64,000 nucleotides of DNA from Coriaria nepalensis. Lineage: Eukaryota > Streptophyta > Magnoliopsida > Cucurbitales > Coriariaceae. The position numbers were made by a program, and so were the translations under genes. The DNA lies in the NCBI GenBank assembly GCA_027186245.1, contig CP114487.1, positions 5,265,001 to 5,329,000 on the forward strand, given 5' to 3'. This document shows, in pieces, positions 59,200 to 64,000 of the stretch (position 1 is its first letter; every line of letters begins with the position of its first letter). The notes beneath the pieces are model-generated. The model had not been told where the DNA came from and searched no databases. It worked only from the letters and a program-made list of their open reading frames with translations.

Positions 59200-61190
59200 A
59201 ATGCACACATGCGTTACAATGGCCTATTGCAAGATGTGCTTGACACTCATGTATAAAGTGCGAAAACATAATTCGTTCGAATTGCTTCAAAATGATTTAT
59301 CGACATGAGGTGCTTCATTGCCTTGATTCTGAACTTGAACTAATGCACAAATGCGTTACAATGGCCATTAGCAAGTTGTGCATTAAACTCATATTTAAAC
59401 TGCGAAAATAGAATTCTTTCGAATTGCTTCTAAATGATTTATCAACATGAGATGCTTCATTGACAAGATTTTGAACTTTTACAAAGGCCCACATGCGTTC
59501 AAATGGACATTAGCGAGTTGTGCATGAAACTCATATTTAAACTGTGAAAATAGAATTCGTTCGAATTGCTTCTAAATGATTTATCGACATGAGGTTCTTC
59601 ATTGACATGATTCTGAACTTGAACTAATGCGCAGATGCGTTACAATGGCCTATACCAAGATGTGCTTGAAACTCATGTATGAAGTGCGAAAATAAATTTC
59701 ACTCGAATTGCTTCCAAATGGTTTTATCGACTTGAGATGACTCATTGACTTTATTTTGAACTTAAACATTTGCACACATGCGTTAAAATGGGCATTAGCA
59801 AGTTGTGCATGAAACTCATGTTTGAAGTCCAAAAATAGAATTCATTCGAATTGCTTCTAAATGATTTACTAATTTGAGGTGACTCGTTGACCTGATTTTG
59901 AATTTGAACAAATGCACACATGCACCAAAATGATTATTTGCAAGTTGTGCATGAAACTCATATTTGAAATGCGAAAATAGAATTCTTTCGAATTGCCTTC
60001 AAATTATTGATTGAGTTAAGGTGACTCATTCACATGATTTTGAACTTTTACAAAGGCCCACATGCGTTCAAATGGCCATTAGCGAATTGTGCATTAAACT
60101 CATATTTAAACTGCGAAAATAGATATCGTTCGAATTGCTTCTAAATGATTTATCGATATGAGGTGCTTCATTGACATGATTCTGAACTTGAACTAATGCA
60201 CACATGCGTTACAATGGCCTATTGCAAGATGTGCTTGACACTCATGTATAAAGTGCGAAAACATAATTCGTTCGAATTGCTTCAAAATGATTTATCGACA
60301 TGAGGTGCTTCATTGCCTTGATTCTGAACTTGAACTAATGCACAAATGCGTTACAATGGCCATTAGCGAGTTGTGCATTAAACTCAATTTAAACTGCGAA
60401 AATAGAATTCCTTTGAATTGCTTCTAAATGATTTATCAACATGAGATGCTTCATTGACAAGATTTTGAACTTTTACAAAGGCCCATATGCGTTCAAATGG
60501 ACATTAGCGAGTTGTGCATGAAACTCATATTTAAACTGTGAAAATAGAATTCGTTCGAATTGCTTCTAAATGATTTATCGACATGAGGTTCTTCATTGAC
60601 ATGATTCTGAACTTGAACTAATGCGCAGATGCGTTACAATGGCCTATACCAAGATGTGCTTGAAACTCATGTATGAAGTGCGAAAATAAATTTCACTCGA
60701 ATTGCTTCCAAATGGTTTTATCGACTTGAGATGACTCATTGACTTTATTTTGAACTTAAACATTTGCACACATGCGTTAAAATGGGCATTAGCAAGTTGT
60801 GCATGAAACTCATGTTTGAAGTCCAAAAATAGAATTCATTCGAATTGCTTCTAAATGATTTACTAATTTGAGGTGACTCGTTGACCTGATTTTGAATTTG
60901 AACAAATGCACACATGCACCAAAATGATTATTTGCAAGTTGTGCATGAAACTCATATTTGAAATGCGAAAATAGAATTCTTTCGAATTGCCTTCAAATTA
61001 TTGATTGAGTTAAGGTGACTCATTCACATGATTCTGAACTTTTACAAAGGCCCACATGCGTTCAAATGGCCATTAGCGAATTGTGCATTAAACTCATTTT
61101 TAAACTGCGAAAATAGATATCGTTCGAATTGCTTCTAAATGATTTATCGATATGAGGTGCTTCATTGACATGATTCTGAACTTGAACTAA
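59200..61190. repeat. Tandem duplication of a 994-bp, seven-monomer satellite block
   Basis: Two copies (about 59200-60194 and 60195-61190) contain A, two A/D chimeras, A, B, C, D in that order. Markers such as TATTGCAAGATGTGCTTGAC (59225 and 60220) and AATGCGCAGATGCGTTACAA (59627 and 60621) recur once per copy. The copies differ by only a few bases. Confidence 0.88.
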
Positions 61191-64000
61191 TGCACACATG
61201 CGTTACAATGGCCTATAGCAAGATGTGCTTGAAACTCACGTATAATGTGCGAAAAGAAATTTCGTTCGAATTGCTTCCAAATGATTTTGCTGACTTGAGA
61301 TAACAAATTGACTTTATTTTGAACTTGAGCATTTGCACACATGCTTTAAAATGGGCATTAGCAAGTTGTGCATGAAACTCATGTTTGAAGTCCAAAAATA
61401 GAATTTATTCGAATTTCTTCTAAATGATTTACTAATTTGAGGTGACTCGTTGACCTGATTTTGAATTTGAACAAATGCACACATGCACCAAAATGATTAT
61501 TTGCAAGTTGTGCATGAAACTCATATTTGAAATTCGAAAATAGAATTCGTTCGAATTGCCTTCAAATTATTGATTGAGTTAAGGTGACTCATTCACATCA
61601 TTTTGAACTTTTACAAAGGCCCACATGCGTTCAAATGGCCATTAGCGAATTGTGCATTAAACTCATTTTTAAACTGCGAAAATAGATATCGTTCGAATTG
61701 CTTCTAAATGATTTATCGATATGAGGTGCTTCATTGACATGATTCTGAACTTGAACTAATGCACACATGCGTTACAATGGCCTATACCAAGATGTGCTTG
61801 GAACTCATGTATAAAGTGCGAAAATAAATTTCGTTCGAATTGCTTCCAAATGATTTGCTGACTTGAGATGACTCATTGACTTTATTTTGAACTGGAACAT
61901 TTTGCACACATGCATTAAAATGGGCATTAGCAAGTTGTGCATGAAACTCATGTTCAAAGTGCAAAAATAGAATTCATTCGAATTGCTTCTAAATGATTTA
62001 CTAATTTGAGGTGACTCATTGACGTGGTTTTGAATTTGAAAAAATGCACACGTGCACCAAAATGATTATTTGCAAGTTGTGCATGAAACTCATAATTGAA
62101 ATGCGAAAATAGAATTCATTCGAATTGCTTCCAAATTATTTATTGAGTTAACGTGACTCATTGACATGATTTTGAACTTTTACAAAGGCCTATATGCCTT
62201 CAAATGGCCCCTAGCGAGTTGTGCATTAAATTCATATTTAAATTGCGAAAATTGAATTCGTTCGAATTGCTTCTAAATGATTTATCGACATGAGGTGCTT
62301 CATTTACATGATTATGAACTTGAACTAATGCACACATGCGCTAGAACGGCCTATATCAAGATGTGCTTGAAACTCATGTATAATCTGCGAAAATAAATTT
62401 ATTCGAATTGCTTCCAAATGATTTTATTGACTTGAGATGACTCATTGACTTTATTTTGAACTTAAACATTTGCACACATGCGTTAAATTGGGCATTAGCA
62501 AGTTGTGCATGAAATTCATGTTTGAAGTCCAAAAATAGAATTCATTCGGATTGCTTCTAAATGATTTACTAATTTGAGGTGACTCGTTGACGTGATTTTT
62601 AATTTGAACAAATGCACACGTGCACCAATATGATTATTTGCATATTGAAATGCACTCGTTGAGGTGACTTGTGCATGAAACTCATAATTGAAATTCGAAA
62701 TAAAAATTCGTTCGAATTGCTTCCAAATTATTTATTGAGTTAAGGTGACTCATTGACATGATTTTGAAGTTGTACAAAGGCCCACATGCGTTAAAATGGC
62801 CATTAAGGAGTTGTGCATTAAACTCTTATTTAAACTGCGAAAATAGAATTCGTTCGACTTGCTTCTAAATGATTTATCGACATGAGGTGACTCATTGACA
62901 TGATTCTGAACTTGACCTAATGCACACATGCGTTACAATGGCCTATACCAAGATGTGCTTGAAACTCATGTATAAAGTGCGAAAATAAATTTCGTTCGAA
63001 TTGCTTCCAAATGATTTTGCTGAGTTGAGATGACTCAATGACTTTATTTTGAACTTGAACATTTTGCACACATGCATTAAATTGGGCATTAGGAAGTTGT
63101 GCATGAAACTCATGTTTCAAGTCCAAAAATAGAATTCATTCGAATTGCTTCGAAATGATTTACTAATTTGAGGTGACTCATTGACGTGATTTTGAATTTG
63201 AAAAAATGCACACGTGCACCAAAATGATTATTTGCAAGTAATGCATGAAACTCATAATTGAAATGCGAAAAAAGAATTTGTTTGTATTGCCTCCAAATTA
63301 TTTATTGAGTTAAGGTGACTCATTGACATGATTTTGAACTTTTACAAAGGCTCATATGCGTTCAAATGGCCACTAGCGAGTTGGGCATTAAACTCATATT
63401 TAAACTACGAAAATAAAATTCGTTCGAATTGCTTCTAAATAATTTATCAACATGAGGTGCTTCATTGACATGATTCTGAACTTGAACTAATGCACACCTG
63501 CATTAGAATGGCCTATAGCAAGATGTGCTTGAAACTCAAGTATAATGTGCGAAAATAAATTTCATTCGAATTGCTTCGAAATGATTTTATTGACTTGACA
63601 TGACTCATTGACTTTATTTTGAACTTAAACATTTGCACACATGCATTAAAATGGGCATTAGCAAGTTGTGCATGAAACTCATAATTAAAATGCGAAAAAA
63701 GAATTTGTTCGAATTGCCTCCAAATTATTTATTGAGTTAAGGTGACTCATTGACATGATTTTGAACTTGTACAAAGGCCTACATGCGTTCAAATGGCCAT
63801 TAGCGAGTTGTACATTGAGCTCATATTTAAACTGCAAAAAAATAATTCGTTCGAATTGCTTCTAAATGATTTATCGACATGAGGTGCTTTATTGGCATGA
63901 TACGGAACTTGCACTAATGCACACATGCGTTACAATGGCCTATACAAAGATGTGCTTGAAACTCATGTATAAAGTGCGAAAGTAAATTTCGTTCGAATTG

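Larger units (their letters stand above)
52890..64000. repeat. 141-bp satellite array with a four-monomer higher-order repeat (about 569 bp)
   Basis: More than 11 kb of head-to-tail monomers of 138-143 bases, running off the right edge. Four monomer types alternate. A has TTTATCGACATGAGGTG...GTTACAATGGCCTATA. B has GACTTTATTTTGAACTT and AAAATGGGCATTAGCAAG. C has TTTACTAATTTGAGG and CACACGTGCACCAAAATG. D has ATTTATTGAGTTAAGGTG and ACAAAGGCCCACATGCG. The A-type TGTGCTTGAAACTC segment recurs at 55240, 55809, 57517, 61213, 61782 and 62917-62920, which are multiples of 569. Types A, C and D are preceded by GAATTC; B has AATTTC instead. Arms AATTCG/CGAATT around TT form a dyad per monomer. It is probably heterochromatic. 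Confidence 0.95.

Noticed and set aside
55240..63126. Recurrent 60-69 codon minus-strand frames (HEFHAQLANAHFNACVQ type) in the satellite
   Set aside because: The 141-base monomer is a multiple of three and poor in minus-strand stops, so similar frames recur by arithmetic. They start at arbitrary codons, are interrupted in most monomers and sit in tandem satellite DNA.
52890..64000. CRISPR-like array (regular repeats)
   Set aside because: The whole 141-base unit is repeated, with no unique spacers, and the context is plant nuclear DNA.

Overview
This 64 kb window is plant nuclear DNA, almost certainly from a eudicot. It is AT-rich, has one intron-containing host gene with canonical GT-AG introns, and is otherwise packed with decayed plant retrotransposons and two satellite families. 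I cannot name the species. The one intact host gene is a six-exon COQ9 gene (mitochondrial ubiquinone biosynthesis) on the minus strand at 41908-44066. A second host-gene relic is a two-exon piece of an LHCA6-like light-harvesting gene at 48220-48496, which is a pseudogene.

Layout from left to right. 1-4376: a LINE (L1-type non-LTR retrotransposon) on the plus strand with endonuclease, reverse transcriptase and zinc-binding C-terminal region, all broken. It carries a 188-bp tandem duplication and a 3' UTR built of repeated hairpins. 4440-5320: a fragment of a large LTR family that recurs in the window. 5320-7080: unassigned DNA with degenerate repeats. 7080-32545: a nest of Ty3/Gypsy elements of one lineage in alternating orientation (minus 8063-9700; minus 14500-16900; plus 17570-23560; minus 24653-28060; plus 28870-32545), with two plus-strand transcription units that look like decayed plant-mobile-domain (PMD) genes at 7080-8050 and 9700-14300. 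None of the Gypsy copies is intact. Several can be compared with each other, which exposes deletions, local duplications and a fold-back. 32790-33495: a 19/20-bp minisatellite. 33702-41540: three copies of the same roughly 2-kb LTR (TG...CA). Two are complete solo LTRs with recognisable 5-bp target-site duplications; two further partial copies lie at 4440-5320 and 10985-12750. 41908-44170: COQ9. 44282-45705: a tRNA-derived SINE and a small LTR element of about 1.2 kb. 46345-46850 and 49620-50795: two arrays of an 84-bp satellite with nested palindromes, flanking the LHCA6 relic. 50795-52880: minus-strand Gypsy gag-protease with its primer-binding site. 52890-64000: a satellite array of more than 11 kb that runs off the window. 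Its 141-bp monomers form a four-monomer higher-order repeat of about 569 bp.

The only genes that could act today are COQ9 and possibly promoters inside the LTRs. Everything else is best read as the record of successive insertion, deletion and satellite amplification. The most interesting items are the higher-order satellite with a locally amplified seven-monomer variant, the compensated hairpin series in the LINE 3' UTR, the palindromic 84-bp satellite, and the roughly 2-kb LTR family. All calls come from reading the sequence and recalled family motifs; no database search was possible.
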